Shown here in pieces: positions 32,108 through 39,846 of a stretch of 64,000 nt of DNA. The notes beneath the pieces are model-generated. The model saw only the letters and a list, made by a program, of their open reading frames with translations, was not told the origin of the DNA and searched no databases. A program made the position numbers and the translations under genes. Numbering within the stretch: position 1 is the stretch's first letter; each line of letters starts with the position of its first letter. Where the stretch lies: contig NZ_BAAAOK010000055.1 in the NCBI RefSeq assembly GCF_039530285.1, positions 38,704-102,703 of the forward strand, in the 5' to 3' direction. The stretch is from Actinomadura_C alba. Its GTDB lineage: Bacteria; Actinomycetota; Actinomycetes; Streptosporangiales; Streptosporangiaceae.

Positions 32108-33076
32108 TTAATTCACCTGGTGAAGCTTCGTGGCGATCTGCTGCAGACGGGGCTGCAGCGCGAGGCCGCCGCTGACGTAGTCGACCACGCCGGGCGTGGC
32201 CGTCCACATGAGACCGGAACCGGCGACGCCCGGCAGCGGGGAGCGCCAGTAGACGTCCCGGCCCAGGGTCACGGCGTCGGCCTTCGGCAGCCCCAGCTGC
32301 TGCCGCACCTGCGTGACGCCGACCTCACCCTTGATCCGCTCGATCTGCATCCACTGGCCCAGCCCGCCGGTGTAGCGCTGGGTGACCATGCAGACCTTCT
32401 TGCCCTTGATCTTGATCTCGCGGGTCTTCGTGGAGACGAACTTCAGCCCGGTCTGCGCGGTGATCGACTGCTCGACGGCTCCGCCGACCTTGACCACGGG
32501 CGCCACATCGGCGCAGGAGAACGTCGGCAACTGCGGGACGTCGGTCGGCAGCGTGGCGGGCACGCCGGCCGGCAGATCCTTGACGTCACCGGGCTTGGCG
32601 GGAAGCGCGGGCACGCCGCAGTTCGGCACTCCAGCCGTCAGCCGCGCCACGGCCTTGTCCACGGCGGCCTTGACGGCCGCGGGGTCGGCGTTCGGCGCAC
32701 CGCCCGCGGGCAGCGCCGCCGCCTGGTCGGCGTCGACGGGCAGCTTGGCCTTCAGCCACTCCACCTGCAACTGGGACTTGAGCTTCTCGAGTTCGGCGGC
32801 CTTCAGCTGCTTGAGGTCGGCGCCCGTCAGCTTCTGCAGGTCGATCTGCGTCTGGAGCTCGTCGGGCAGTTGCCCCTTGGGCAGCTGCACGCACTTCGCC
32901 GGGTCGACGTCCACGGGAAGTGCCGGCGCGGAGACCTTCGGTGCCGGCACGGCCGCGCCTGCGGCGGGGACCGTGGGGGCCTCCTGGTCGTTCCCGGCGA
33001 GCGTGATCGCCGCACCGCCGGCCGCCACAGTGCCCACGGTGGCGGTCGCGGCCAAGACGATCGTAAGCATCTTCAT
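32108..33076 (-). CDS. Secreted protein of unknown function
   Basis: A 322-residue protein starting MKMLTIVLAATATVGTVAAG at ATG 33076 after GAGAGG. It has a cleavable-type signal peptide (about 1-27) and no lipobox. A Pro/Ala-rich region follows, then a charged helical stretch (about 95-125, DLKQLKAAELEKLKSQLQVEWL) that could form a coiled coil, three or four Cys residues, and a C-terminal domain (about 195-322) with TGLKFVSTKTREIKIKGKKVCMV. No family is recognised. It stands apart from the sigma operon by about 60 nt and is on the same strand, so it may be a target or member of that operon; this is inference. Confidence 0.75.
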   Translation of the reverse strand: MKMLTIVLAATATVGTVAAGGAAITLAGNDQEAPTVPAAGAAVPAPKVSAPALPVDVDPAKCVQLPKGQLPDELQTQIDLQKLTGADLKQLKAAELEKLKSQLQVEWLKAKLPVDADQAAALPAGGAPNADPAAVKAAVDKAVARLTAGVPNCGVPALPAKPGDVKDLPAGVPATLPTDVPQLPTFSCADVAPVVKVGGAVEQSITAQTGLKFVSTKTREIKIKGKKVCMVTQRYTGGLGQWMQIERIKGEVGVTQVRQQLGLPKADAVTLGRDVYWRSPLPGVAGSGLMWTATPGVVDYVSGGLALQPRLQQIATKLHQVN

Positions 33077-33217
33077 CAGAGTTGCCTCTCTTCGCGGATT
33101 CCCTTCTGCGCCCGACAAATACGCACGAGTCGCACGAACGGTTGCACGTCACTTCAAAAAAATTTGATCCCACGGGTCCCACGCGTCTCATCAGCGATGA
33201 TGCGGCAGGATTAGGTC

Positions 33218-34297
33218 ATGAAAGCCCCTCCCGTCCCGGCGCAGGCGAGATCGCTCATCGCCCTGCCCAAAGCGCACCTTCACCTGCACTTCACCGGATC
33301 GATGCGGCACTCGACACTGGTCGAGCTCGCCGCCGAGCGCGGCGTGCACCTGCCGGACGCGCTCGTGGAGGACTGGCCACCCGAGCTCAAGGCCACCGAC
33401 GAACGGGGCTGGTTCCGGTTCCAGCGGCTGTACGACATCGCGCGCTCGGTGCTGCGCGAGCCCGCGGACGTACGCCGCCTGATGCTCGAGGCGGCGGAGG
33501 ACGAGGCCGCCGAGGGGTCTCGCTGGCTGGAGATCCAGGTCGATCCGAGCGGCTACGCGTCGCGCTTCGGCGGCCTCACCCCCACCGTCGAGCTCGTGCT
33601 CGACGCCACCCGTGAGGCCGAGAGGGCCACCGGCGTCGGCATCGGTGTGATCATCGCGGCGAACCGCACGAAGCATCCGCTCGACGCCAAGACCCTGGCC
33701 CGGCTCGCCGTGCGCCATGGCGGCGGCGGTGTGGTCGGCTTCGGGCTGTCCAACGACGAACGGCGAGGGCGCGCGTACGACTTCGAGGGCGCCTTCCGGA
33801 TCGCGAGCCGCGCCGGGCTGCTGTCGACGCCGCACGGCGGCGAGCTCCTCGGGCCCGCCAGCGTGCGGGAGTGCGTCGACACGCTCCGCGCGGACCGGAT
33901 CGGGCACGGGGTGCGCGCCGTCGAGGACCCCCGGCTCCTGGAGAAGATCGTCGATCGTCGTGTGACGCTGGAGGTGTGCCCGTCGTCGAACGTCGGGCTG
34001 GGCGTGGTGCCGACCGCCGCCGACGTGCCGGTGCGGGCGCTGTTCGAGGCCGGCGCGCCGATCGCGCTGGGCGCCGACGACCCCCTGCTGTTCGGTTCCC
34101 GGCTGGCCCGGCAGTACGAACTGGCCAGGGAGGTCTACGGCTTCTCCGACGCCGAGCTGGCCGAACTCGCCCGCCACTCGGTCCGGGGATCGGCCGCACC
34201 GGTCGACGTGCGCAAGGAGCTGCTGGACGGGATCGACGACTGGCTCGCGACCGACCGGCCCGAGGGGCCCGAGGGGCTCAGCCCCACACCGTCCTGA
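33218..34297 (+). CDS. Adenosine deaminase-family aminohydrolase
   Basis: A 359-residue TIM-barrel deaminase. The metal ligands are HLHF (H22, H24), the His of RIGHGVRA and the Asp of LGADDPLLF. The proton-shuttle motif is HGGE (TPHGGELLGP) in place of the usual HAGE, and HLDG/HLEG becomes HFTG. All metal and catalytic residues remain, so the enzyme should be active, but the substrate could be adenosine, adenine or another amino-purine. It stands alone on the plus strand, and its end overlaps the tail of the oppositely oriented GDT1 gene by 20 nt. Confidence 0.85.
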   Translation: MKAPPVPAQARSLIALPKAHLHLHFTGSMRHSTLVELAAERGVHLPDALVEDWPPELKATDERGWFRFQRLYDIARSVLREPADVRRLMLEAAEDEAAEGSRWLEIQVDPSGYASRFGGLTPTVELVLDATREAERATGVGIGVIIAANRTKHPLDAKTLARLAVRHGGGGVVGFGLSNDERRGRAYDFEGAFRIASRAGLLSTPHGGELLGPASVRECVDTLRADRIGHGVRAVEDPRLLEKIVDRRVTLEVCPSSNVGLGVVPTAADVPVRALFEAGAPIALGADDPLLFGSRLARQYELAREVYGFSDAELAELARHSVRGSAAPVDVRKELLDGIDDWLATDRPEGPEGLSPTPS

Positions 34298-34868
34298 TGC
34301 CCTCGGCGACCAGCAGCAAGCCGAACACGGCGAACGACACGGCCGCACCGATCCGGATCACCCGCTCGGGCAGCCGCTTCCCGAGCACCCGGCCCACGAC
34401 GATGGCGAGCGCGTCCGCGAGGACCATGCCGACCGTCGATCCCGCCCAGACGCCGGTGAGACCGATCAGACCACTGTGATCGGCTGCGAGGGTCACCGTG
34501 GCGAGCATCGTCTTGTCGCCGAGCTCGGCGAGGAAGAAGGCCACGCCGACGGCGAGGATCGCCGATCCGGTGGCCCTGGCGGCCTTGCTCCGCTCCCCCT
34601 CGGTGAGCTCGTCGCCGTGCAGGGTCCAGGCCGCGAAGCCGAAGAACGCCAGACCGGCGAGGATCGAGATCGGGCCGGTGGGCATCGCCGCGCCGAGGAC
34701 CGCGCCGAGGACGACGCTGGCGAGATGGACGATCGCCGTGGCCACGGTGATGCCGATGAGCACCGACCAGGCGCGGAACCGGGTGGCGAAGGTCATCGCC
34801 ATGAGCTGGCTCTTGTCGCCGAGCTCGGCCACGAAGATCACGACAAGGCTGAGAAAGAAAGCCGACAC
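34278..34868 (-). CDS. TMEM165/GDT1-family (UPF0016) divalent cation transporter
   Basis: A 196-residue membrane protein with six predicted helices in two repeats. Each repeat has the family motif E-x-G-D-K-(S/T): ELGDKSQ at about 15-21 and ELGDKTM near residue 115. Family members exchange Mn2+ or Ca2+ for protons. Starts at GTG 34868 with GGAAGGG upstream. A yybP-ykoY manganese riboswitch lies in its leader, which strongly supports Mn2+ export as the job and Mn2+-induced expression as the control. It follows murB but is separated from it by the riboswitch. Confidence 0.92.
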   Translation of the reverse strand: MSAFFLSLVVIFVAELGDKSQLMAMTFATRFRAWSVLIGITVATAIVHLASVVLGAVLGAAMPTGPISILAGLAFFGFAAWTLHGDELTEGERSKAARATGSAILAVGVAFFLAELGDKTMLATVTLAADHSGLIGLTGVWAGSTVGMVLADALAIVVGRVLGKRLPERVIRIGAAVSFAVFGLLLVAEGIRTVWG

Positions 34869-34904
34869 TGTGTCCCTTCCGCTCCGTCACCGGGCGGAGG
34901 GGCT

Positions 34905-35036
34905 GGGATCGCGACCTCGGCCCGGCATGACTACCGGGCCGAAGGTCTCGTCCGCCCTGGACACGGGCCCGCGGGGCCGGGCGGAACACGGGATCCGCCA
35001 GTATGTCGACCACGCGATTGGGACTACTCCCCTTCG
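34905..35036 (-). ncRNA. yybP-ykoY manganese riboswitch
   Basis: On the minus strand the aptamer shows its two conserved loop segments in order. GGGGAGUAG is at 35032-35024, GUCGACAUACUGG at 35010-34998, then CGAGACCUUCGG at 34950-34939. The last runs into a long hairpin (CGGCCCGG/CCGGGCCG with outer GACC/GGUC). These are the hallmark segments of RF00080. It begins about 20 nt after the murB stop and ends about 40 nt before the GDT1 start. The GACGGAGCGGAAGGG segment next to the start may form the expression platform with the preceding CCUCCGCC. High Mn2+ would raise transporter expression. Confidence 0.85.
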
Positions 35037-35055
35037 ACGCGGGCCAACCTACCAG

Positions 35056-36105
35056 CTAGAGGGTCACGCCGACGAGGACGGGCTCATTGACCAGTTCCAC
35101 GCCGAACGCCGCGCGGACGCCGTCACGGACCTCGCGGGCGAGGGCCAGGAGGTCCTCGGTGCGGCCGCCGTCGGGGTTGGTGAGCGCCAGGGTGTGCTTG
35201 GTGGAGATCCGCACGGGCCCGCGGGTGTGGCCCTTGGCGAACCCGGCACGGTCGATCAGCCAGGCGGCGGAGGTCTTCGTGCGGCCGCCCGTCTCGGGAT
35301 AGCGGGGGAAGGCGACGCCCGGCCCGAGCCGCTCGGCGACCCGCCGTTCCAGGTCCGCGAGCCCGGTGGCGTCGAGGATCGGGTTGGTGAAGAACGATCC
35401 GGCGCTGCGGGTGTCGGGGTCGGCCGGGTCGAGCACCATGCCCTTGCCGCGGCGCAGCTCCAGTACGGCGTCGCGCGCCTCGCGCAGGGGCACCCGGCTG
35501 CCGACCGCCACCCCGAGCCGCCCGGCCAGCTCGGCGTAGCGGATCGGCCGGGACTCCTTGGCCCGCTCGAGCGCGAACGTCACGTCCAGGACGACATGGC
35601 GGTCGGAGCCCTTGAACACGCTGCCGCGGTAGACGAACCCGCATGCGGCGGCGTCGAACACGGCCGTCTCACCGGTGGCGCGGTCGTACACGCGTACCTC
35701 GGTGATGGTCTCGCTGACATCCTGGCCGTACGCCCCGACGTTCTGGATCGGGGTGGCGCCGACGCGGCCCGGGATGCCGGACAGGCACTCGACGCCGGAC
35801 AGGCCCTCCTCGACACAGCGGGCGACGAAGGGCTCCCACTCCTCGCCCGCCTGGACGCGCACCCGGCCCTCCGGGAGGACCTCGACGCCGCGGGTGGCGA
35901 CGTGCACCGCCGTACCGGTGAAACCGTCGTCGGCGACCACGAGGTTGCTGCCGCCGCCGAAGACCAGCAGCGGCTCACCGCTCTGATCCGCCGCGCGGAC
36001 GGCCGCGATCAGCTCCTCCTGCGTGGCCGCCTCGACGAACCGCCGCGCGGGCCCGCCCAGCCGCAGGGTGGTGTAGCCGGCCAGGTCCACCTGTTCAGCG
36101 AGCAT
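35056..36105 (-). CDS. murB: UDP-N-acetylmuramate dehydrogenase
   Basis: A 349-residue type I-like MurB. FAD-binding motifs TLRLGGPARRFVEA, LLVFGGGSNLVVADDGF and GIPGRVGATPIQNVGAYGQD are at about 13-125. The catalytic Ser region is RSAGSFFTNPI, and the substrate-binding end is YPETGGRTKTSAAWLIDRAG. The reaction reduces UDP-GlcNAc-enolpyruvate to UDP-MurNAc in peptidoglycan synthesis. It follows the HadAB-type genes by 24 nt on the same strand, an arrangement also known from Streptomyces. Confidence 0.96.
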   Translation of the reverse strand: MLAEQVDLAGYTTLRLGGPARRFVEAATQEELIAAVRAADQSGEPLLVFGGGSNLVVADDGFTGTAVHVATRGVEVLPEGRVRVQAGEEWEPFVARCVEEGLSGVECLSGIPGRVGATPIQNVGAYGQDVSETITEVRVYDRATGETAVFDAAACGFVYRGSVFKGSDRHVVLDVTFALERAKESRPIRYAELAGRLGVAVGSRVPLREARDAVLELRRGKGMVLDPADPDTRSAGSFFTNPILDATGLADLERRVAERLGPGVAFPRYPETGGRTKTSAAWLIDRAGFAKGHTRGPVRISTKHTLALTNPDGGRTEDLLALAREVRDGVRAAFGVELVNEPVLVGVTL

Positions 36106-36129
36106 GCGCGGTCACCGACTCGAGCGACA

Positions 36130-36555
36130 TCAGGCGAGGCGGACGGTGGCCCTGGCGCGGGTGAGCACCTTCTGCCCGGCCGAACGGGCGGTGAGCGCCA
36201 CGACGACCCGGTTGTCGTCGAGCTTCTCCTCGACCTTGCCGCTGACCACGAGCGTCGCACCCTCCTCGTCACTCACCACGATCGGCGAGGAGAACCGCAC
36301 GCCGTAGTCGATGACGGCACCGGGGTCGCCGAGCCAGTCCGTGACGTAGCGGCCGGCCTCGGCCATCGTGAACATCCCGTGCGCGATCACGTCGGGCAGG
36401 CCCACCGACTTCGCGAACCGCTCGTTCCAGTGGATCGGGTTGAAGTCACCGGAGGCGCCCGCGTACATCACCAGGTTGAGCCGGGAGACCGGATAGGTCT
36501 GCGCGGGGATCTCGGTGCCGACCTCGACGTCGTCGTAGTTCACCTTGGCGGTCAT
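36130..36555 (-). CDS. MaoC-like (3R)-hydroxyacyl dehydratase, catalytic subunit (HadB-like)
   Basis: A 141-residue hot-dog protein beginning MTAKVNYDDVEVGTEIP. The catalytic dyad of hydratase 2 is visible in GDFNPIHWNERFAKSVGLPD (Asp and His with the usual spacing). It pairs with the gene just upstream (12-nt gap), as HadB does with HadA in the FAS-II dehydratase. The organism type does not suggest mycolic acids, so the pair may act in ordinary long-chain fatty acid or polyketide metabolism. Confidence 0.88.
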   Translation of the reverse strand: MTAKVNYDDVEVGTEIPAQTYPVSRLNLVMYAGASGDFNPIHWNERFAKSVGLPDVIAHGMFTMAEAGRYVTDWLGDPGAVIDYGVRFSSPIVVSDEEGATLVVSGKVEEKLDDNRVVVALTARSAGQKVLTRARATVRLA

Positions 36556-36567
36556 CGACGGATCTCC

Positions 36568-37005
36568 TTAGGCCGGGCGCTCGACGAGCGTGTTGTGCGC
36601 GGTGCAGACCAGCTCGCCCTCGACGGTCTTGATCTCCGTCGTGACATCCATCCGCTCGTTGCGGCCGGCCGACCGGATGTCGGTGATGGTCGCCTCGCAG
36701 ACGAGGACGTCCCCCGCGTGCACCGGACGCGTGTAGGCGAAGCTCTGCTGGCCGTGCACCACCATCGCGTAGTTCAGGCCGAGCTCGGGGTCGGCCAGCG
36801 CCGAGCCGCCGAGAGAGATCACGATGGGGAAGGTCGGCGGGGCGATCACGTCGGGATGGCCCTCGGCCTTCGCGGCCTCGGGGTCGCGGTAGACCGGGTT
36901 CGAGTCGCCGATGGCGTTCGCGAACTCCCGGATCTTGACCCGGCTGACCTCGTAGGGCTCGCTCGGGGGGAAGGTACGCCCGATGAAATCACGGTTGAGT
37001 GCCAT
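36568..37005 (-). CDS. MaoC-like hot-dog protein, structural subunit (HadA-like)
   Basis: A 145-residue hot-dog protein starting MALNRDFIGRTFPPSEPYEV. The site equivalent to the catalytic motif reads GDSNPVYRDPEAAKAEGHPD: the Asp is kept but the catalytic His is Tyr. This is the expected loss in HadA, which gives shape to the substrate tunnel while HadB supplies catalysis. It lies between rpmG and the HadB-like gene as in mycobacteria. Confidence 0.88.
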   Translation of the reverse strand: MALNRDFIGRTFPPSEPYEVSRVKIREFANAIGDSNPVYRDPEAAKAEGHPDVIAPPTFPIVISLGGSALADPELGLNYAMVVHGQQSFAYTRPVHAGDVLVCEATITDIRSAGRNERMDVTTEIKTVEGELVCTAHNTLVERPA

Positions 37006-37113
37006 GCAGTCCGTCCCTACTCCAAAGGCTTCTGCGCGCGACCGTAACAGAACGACGTTCAGCCCGTCCTCGCAGGTGTGCGCGAGTACGGGCTGGATGC
37101 GTCAAAGCAAGCT

Positions 37114-37278
37114 TTAGCGGGTTTCCCGGTGGGCTCGGTGAGTACGGCAGTTCGGGCAGTACTTCTTGAGCTCCAAGCGGTCCGGGTCATTGCGCCGGTT
37201 CTTCCGCGTGATGTAGTTGCGGTGCTTGCACTCCTGGCAGGCCAGCGTGATCTTCGGCCGGACGTCAGTGGCAGCCAC
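37114..37278 (-). CDS. rpmG: 50S ribosomal protein L33
   Basis: A 54-residue L33 that begins at GTG 37278 (VAATDVRPKITLACQECKHR) and ends HRETR. It carries two CxxC pairs (CQEC and CPNC), so it is the zinc-binding form. Actinobacteria often hold a second, zinc-free L33 controlled by Zur elsewhere. An AAAGG site lies upstream. It is flanked by tRNA-Met and the hadAB-like genes, the conserved order. Confidence 0.93.
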   Translation of the reverse strand: MAATDVRPKITLACQECKHRNYITRKNRRNDPDRLELKKYCPNCRTHRAHRETR

Positions 37279-37346
37279 GATGGAGTGCCTTTCTGGGCTA
37301 GGGACATGGACAACCTTGCCGGCCCACCGGGGGTGGAACGACGAGG

Positions 37347-37423
37347 TGGTAGCGGAGGCCGGACTTGAACCGGCGACACAGCGATTATGAGCCGCTTGCT
37401 CTGCCTGACTGAGCTACTCCGCC
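37347..37423 (-). tRNA. tRNA-Met (CAT anticodon, elongator type)
   Basis: A 77-nt cloverleaf including an encoded CCA. The acceptor is GGCGGAG/CTCCGCT with a G-U first pair and discriminator A. The anticodon stem AGCGG/TCGCT closes loop CTCATAA, and the T arm is GCCGG-TTCAAGT-CCGGC. The D stem GCTC/GAGC is that of elongator tRNAs. It lies just upstream of rpmG. Confidence 0.93.
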
Positions 37424-37555
37424 TTGGCATCCTTCCCGGCGCGACCGGGAATTCCCGGCTTCGTGCCGACCAGTTCGCGGTTCACAGCCTCGGCAGCGCC
37501 TAGAAGGCTCCCCACGCAGCCACCCCATGCCATGGGGCGGTCACGCGATCGACGG

Positions 37556-37770
37556 CTATTGCCATCGACAGGCAAGAATACCGCACCCGGAGACGTCCTC
37601 GGCCGACGCCTCGGCCCCGGGGGCCGGAGTGATCATCTTTCCGCGGTGGATCACCATGAGGGTGGGGATGGCCTGGACGTCGAACCGCTGCGCCGGCCGA
37701 GGCGCCAGGTCGACGTTGATCTTGACGAGCAGTGAGGGTCCGGAGCCCGCGGGCGGTGTCAGCGGGGCCG
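37556..37770 (-). pseudogene. Thioredoxin C-terminal half remnant
   Basis: One minus-strand frame ending at TAG 37558-37556 reads LLVKINVDLAPRPAQRFDVQ-AIPTLMVIHRGKMI. That is the post-active-site half of thioredoxin: the beta-strand with the buried Asp, the cis-proline loop AIPT and the following strand. The WCxxC active site and the N-terminal half are absent, and the expected C-terminal helix is replaced by an unrelated tail. No start codon with a ribosome-binding site precedes it. It fills the otherwise empty 37424-37926 gap between two tRNA genes. Confidence 0.5.
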
Positions 37771-37926
37771 ACCCGCGGGCGTCCGGACCTGTTACCTCTC
37801 CGCGTCGCCCTTGGGGGCGACATCAGGAGGTACGCACGGCGGCGGGGAAAGGTTCATGTTGTGTCCGGCTCTGTCCGAGCCGGGTCAGGCTCGGTCTGGG
37901 ATCGCCGGCCGGGGCCGCGAACGGAA

Positions 37927-37959
37927 AGAGGCCGTCACCCCGGCGGGGGTACGGCCTCT
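37927..37959 (-). terminator. tRNA-Thr terminator
   Basis: Stem AGAGGCCGT/ACGGCCTCT with an inner CACCCC-GGC-GGGGGT hairpin begins 11 nt past the 3' end of tRNA-Thr and is followed by TTTC on the minus strand. Confidence 0.75.
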
Positions 37960-37969
37960 GAATGAACGG

Positions 37970-38042
37970 AGCCCCTTTACGGAATCGAACCGTAGACCTT
38001 CTCCTTACCATGGAGACGCTCTGCCGACTGAGCTAAAGGGGC
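37970..38042 (-). tRNA. tRNA-Thr (GGT anticodon)
   Basis: A 73-nt cloverleaf. The acceptor is GCCCCTT/AAGGGGC, the anticodon stem TCTCC/GGAGA closes loop ATGGTAA, and the T arm is TACGG-TTCGATT-CCGTA. No CCA is encoded. The tRNA-Thr, tRNA-Met, rpmG order matches the conserved actinobacterial cluster. Confidence 0.95.
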
Positions 38043-38122
38043 TTGCGACGTGCGCGCGAGGCAACCATACACGGAGCCGGGCCACGCGCGAAATCGAATT
38101 CGCGCCCGGCCGCACTGCATGA

Positions 38123-38911
38123 TCACGACAGGTGGAGAGGGGCGGCAGGGCCGTGCGCGAAGGTCACCAGGGCCGCAGTCGCGTCATCGTGCGGCTTGCC
38201 GCGCTTCCAGCGCCGGCCCGCCTCGATCTCGGCCCGCTCGGCCGCTCGCGTACGTCTGATCAGCTCGACCGGGCCGAGGCCTTCCAGCTCATCGAGAAGG
38301 CCGCGCCAGTCCAGCCGGCCGAACAGTTCGACGAGGCGGGACGCTCCGTCGGTGAAGAGACCGGCGCGCCGTACCCTCGCCACGGGCAGCGCGCCCGTGA
38401 CCGCCTCGTACGCCGCCTCCGGGCTGTTCCCGGCGACCCAGAAGCCGTTCGGGTCATTGCGCGCCGCCCGTACGGCCTCAAGGGTGTAGCTCGGCAGGCG
38501 GGCGACCCGGTCGTCGGCGACGACCTCGATCCGCCCGTCCACGTCGAGCACCAGCGGTGAGTCGGCGAGCACCAGCCAGTCGACCTCGGCGGCACCGCAC
38601 CGCAGGATCGTGAGCGTCGCCGAGGGGCTGTCGGGGTTCGCCAGGTCGCAGCCGCCGCCATGGGCCTCGCAGGTCTTCTTGATCGCGGTAGCGGCCAGCT
38701 CCCGCAGATCGGCGTCGGGCTCGGTCGTCAGCCCCTGAGCGAGGGCCCCCGCGAGATTGCGCACGAGCCAGCCGACCGTGTGCACGCAGCCGCTGTCCAC
38801 GCCGGGCGCGGCGGTGGCGCCGTCGAGCACCAGCACCCAGTCCGGACCCGCGACGACGTAGTCCTCGTTCCCCAGCCCGGGCGCCGCCCGCGTCGCGTAG
38901 ATGATCTCCAC
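38123..38911 (-). CDS. PP2C-like protein phosphatase domain protein
   Basis: A 262-residue protein starting at GTG 38911 (VEIIYATRAAPGLGNEDYVV). The NEDY segment and the following VLVLDGATAAPGVDSGCVHT match the PP2C metal-binding strands (normally GxxNEDxxx and DGxGG), with the second glycine replaced by TAA. The C terminus has KPHDDATAALVTF, the PP2C motif with the last metal-binding Asp pair. Likely a Ser/Thr phosphatase or a phosphatase-derived regulator. The frame is open upstream but overlaps the GntR gene; no ribosome-binding site supports a longer form. Confidence 0.8.
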   Translation of the reverse strand: MEIIYATRAAPGLGNEDYVVAGPDWVLVLDGATAAPGVDSGCVHTVGWLVRNLAGALAQGLTTEPDADLRELAATAIKKTCEAHGGGCDLANPDSPSATLTILRCGAAEVDWLVLADSPLVLDVDGRIEVVADDRVARLPSYTLEAVRAARNDPNGFWVAGNSPEAAYEAVTGALPVARVRRAGLFTDGASRLVELFGRLDWRGLLDELEGLGPVELIRRTRAAERAEIEAGRRWKRGKPHDDATAALVTFAHGPAAPLHLS

Positions 38912-38958
38912 GAGCCCATCCTGCCGGGCGACCGGCCGCCCCCTCGGCGGCGTGGCGG

Positions 38959-39321
38959 TCAACCTTCCAGTGCCGCACGGACGATGTCGAGTGCTTCCTT
39001 CCGGGCGATGCCGAGGCCGTCGACGGCGCGGACGTACTCGGCCGCCGCCTCCGCCGCTCGGGTCCGGCTGCGGTCGCCCTGGGCCCCGACGAACGTGCCC
39101 CCGCGGCCGCGGGTCTCGAGGAGCTTCGCGGCCTCGAGCTCCCGGTAGGCCCGCGCGACGGTGTTCGGCGCTATCCCGAGGTCGGCGGCGAACTTCCGCA
39201 CCGTGGGCAGCTTGGTGCCGACGGGCAGCCTGCCGTCGTTGATCTGTTCCGCGAGCTGCGAGCGGACCTGCTCGTAGGGCGGAACGGGAGATGTGGTGTC
39301 GACGACGACGATGCTGCTCAT
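38959..39321 (-). CDS. GntR-family regulator, YtrA subfamily
   Basis: A 120-residue regulator with an N-terminal winged helix (about 12-78: PPYEQVRSQLAEQINDGRLP, KLPTVRKFAADLGIAPNTVA, RAYRELEAAKLLETRGRGGTFV) and only a short 40-residue C-terminal helix region. That size is typical of the YtrA subfamily, which usually controls linked membrane or ABC genes. It overlaps the preceding membrane protein gene by 4 nt (ATGA), so the two form a unit. Confidence 0.92.
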   Translation of the reverse strand: MSSIVVVDTTSPVPPYEQVRSQLAEQINDGRLPVGTKLPTVRKFAADLGIAPNTVARAYRELEAAKLLETRGRGGTFVGAQGDRSRTRAAEAAAEYVRAVDGLGIARKEALDIVRAALEG

Positions 39322-39620
39322 CCTGCCGGTTCCTCCGAGCCCGTCCGGGTCTGCGTCCGGGCACTGCCGACGACGCCATAGGCGATCGCGAATGCCACCG
39401 AGTATCCAAGGAAGACCCAGGTCAGTGCCGGACTGGCCGTGGAGCCCACCATGAAGATCATCGCAGGTGCGATGGGCAGCGGCAGGAGCAGCTTATGGGC
39501 TTCGTCCGCACGCAGCGCGTCATCGGCGGCCAGCGAGTCGTCGTCCGTCGCGATCACGGGCCGGGCCACGACCGCACGGGTGATCGCCGCGGTGGTCAGC
39601 GCCAGGACGGCGACGGTCAC
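39318..39620 (-). CDS. Small membrane protein translated with the GntR regulator
   Basis: A 100-residue protein from GTG 39620. Residues 1-12 are hydrophobic, a charged loop with VARPVIATDDDSLAADDALRADEA follows, and two helices lie at about 45-90 (LPIAPAMIFMVGS, LTWVFLGYSVAFAIAYGVVG). It resembles the C-terminal part of larger YtrA-linked membrane proteins, and its N terminus may have been lost. The role is unknown; coupling to the regulator suggests it is a regulatory target. Confidence 0.7.
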   Translation of the reverse strand: MTVAVLALTTAAITRAVVARPVIATDDDSLAADDALRADEAHKLLLPLPIAPAMIFMVGSTASPALTWVFLGYSVAFAIAYGVVGSARTQTRTGSEEPAG

Positions 39621-39846
39621 TTCATCGCCTCACCGCAGGGCATGTCGCCGCAGCCACGCGCATCGGCGGAGACCGTTGGGAACGGGGCCGACGGCCCCTG
39701 CGGCCGCACGAGTTCTGATCTTTTATTCACGGCGTGTCCGCCCTTGGCACGTCTACGGGATACTGGTCCTCAGACGCCGGAGCCATCGCGTAGCGGCCGT
39801 CGACCGGCCTGCCGCAGTCTCGCCCCCGACCCAGGAGCACCTGCCA

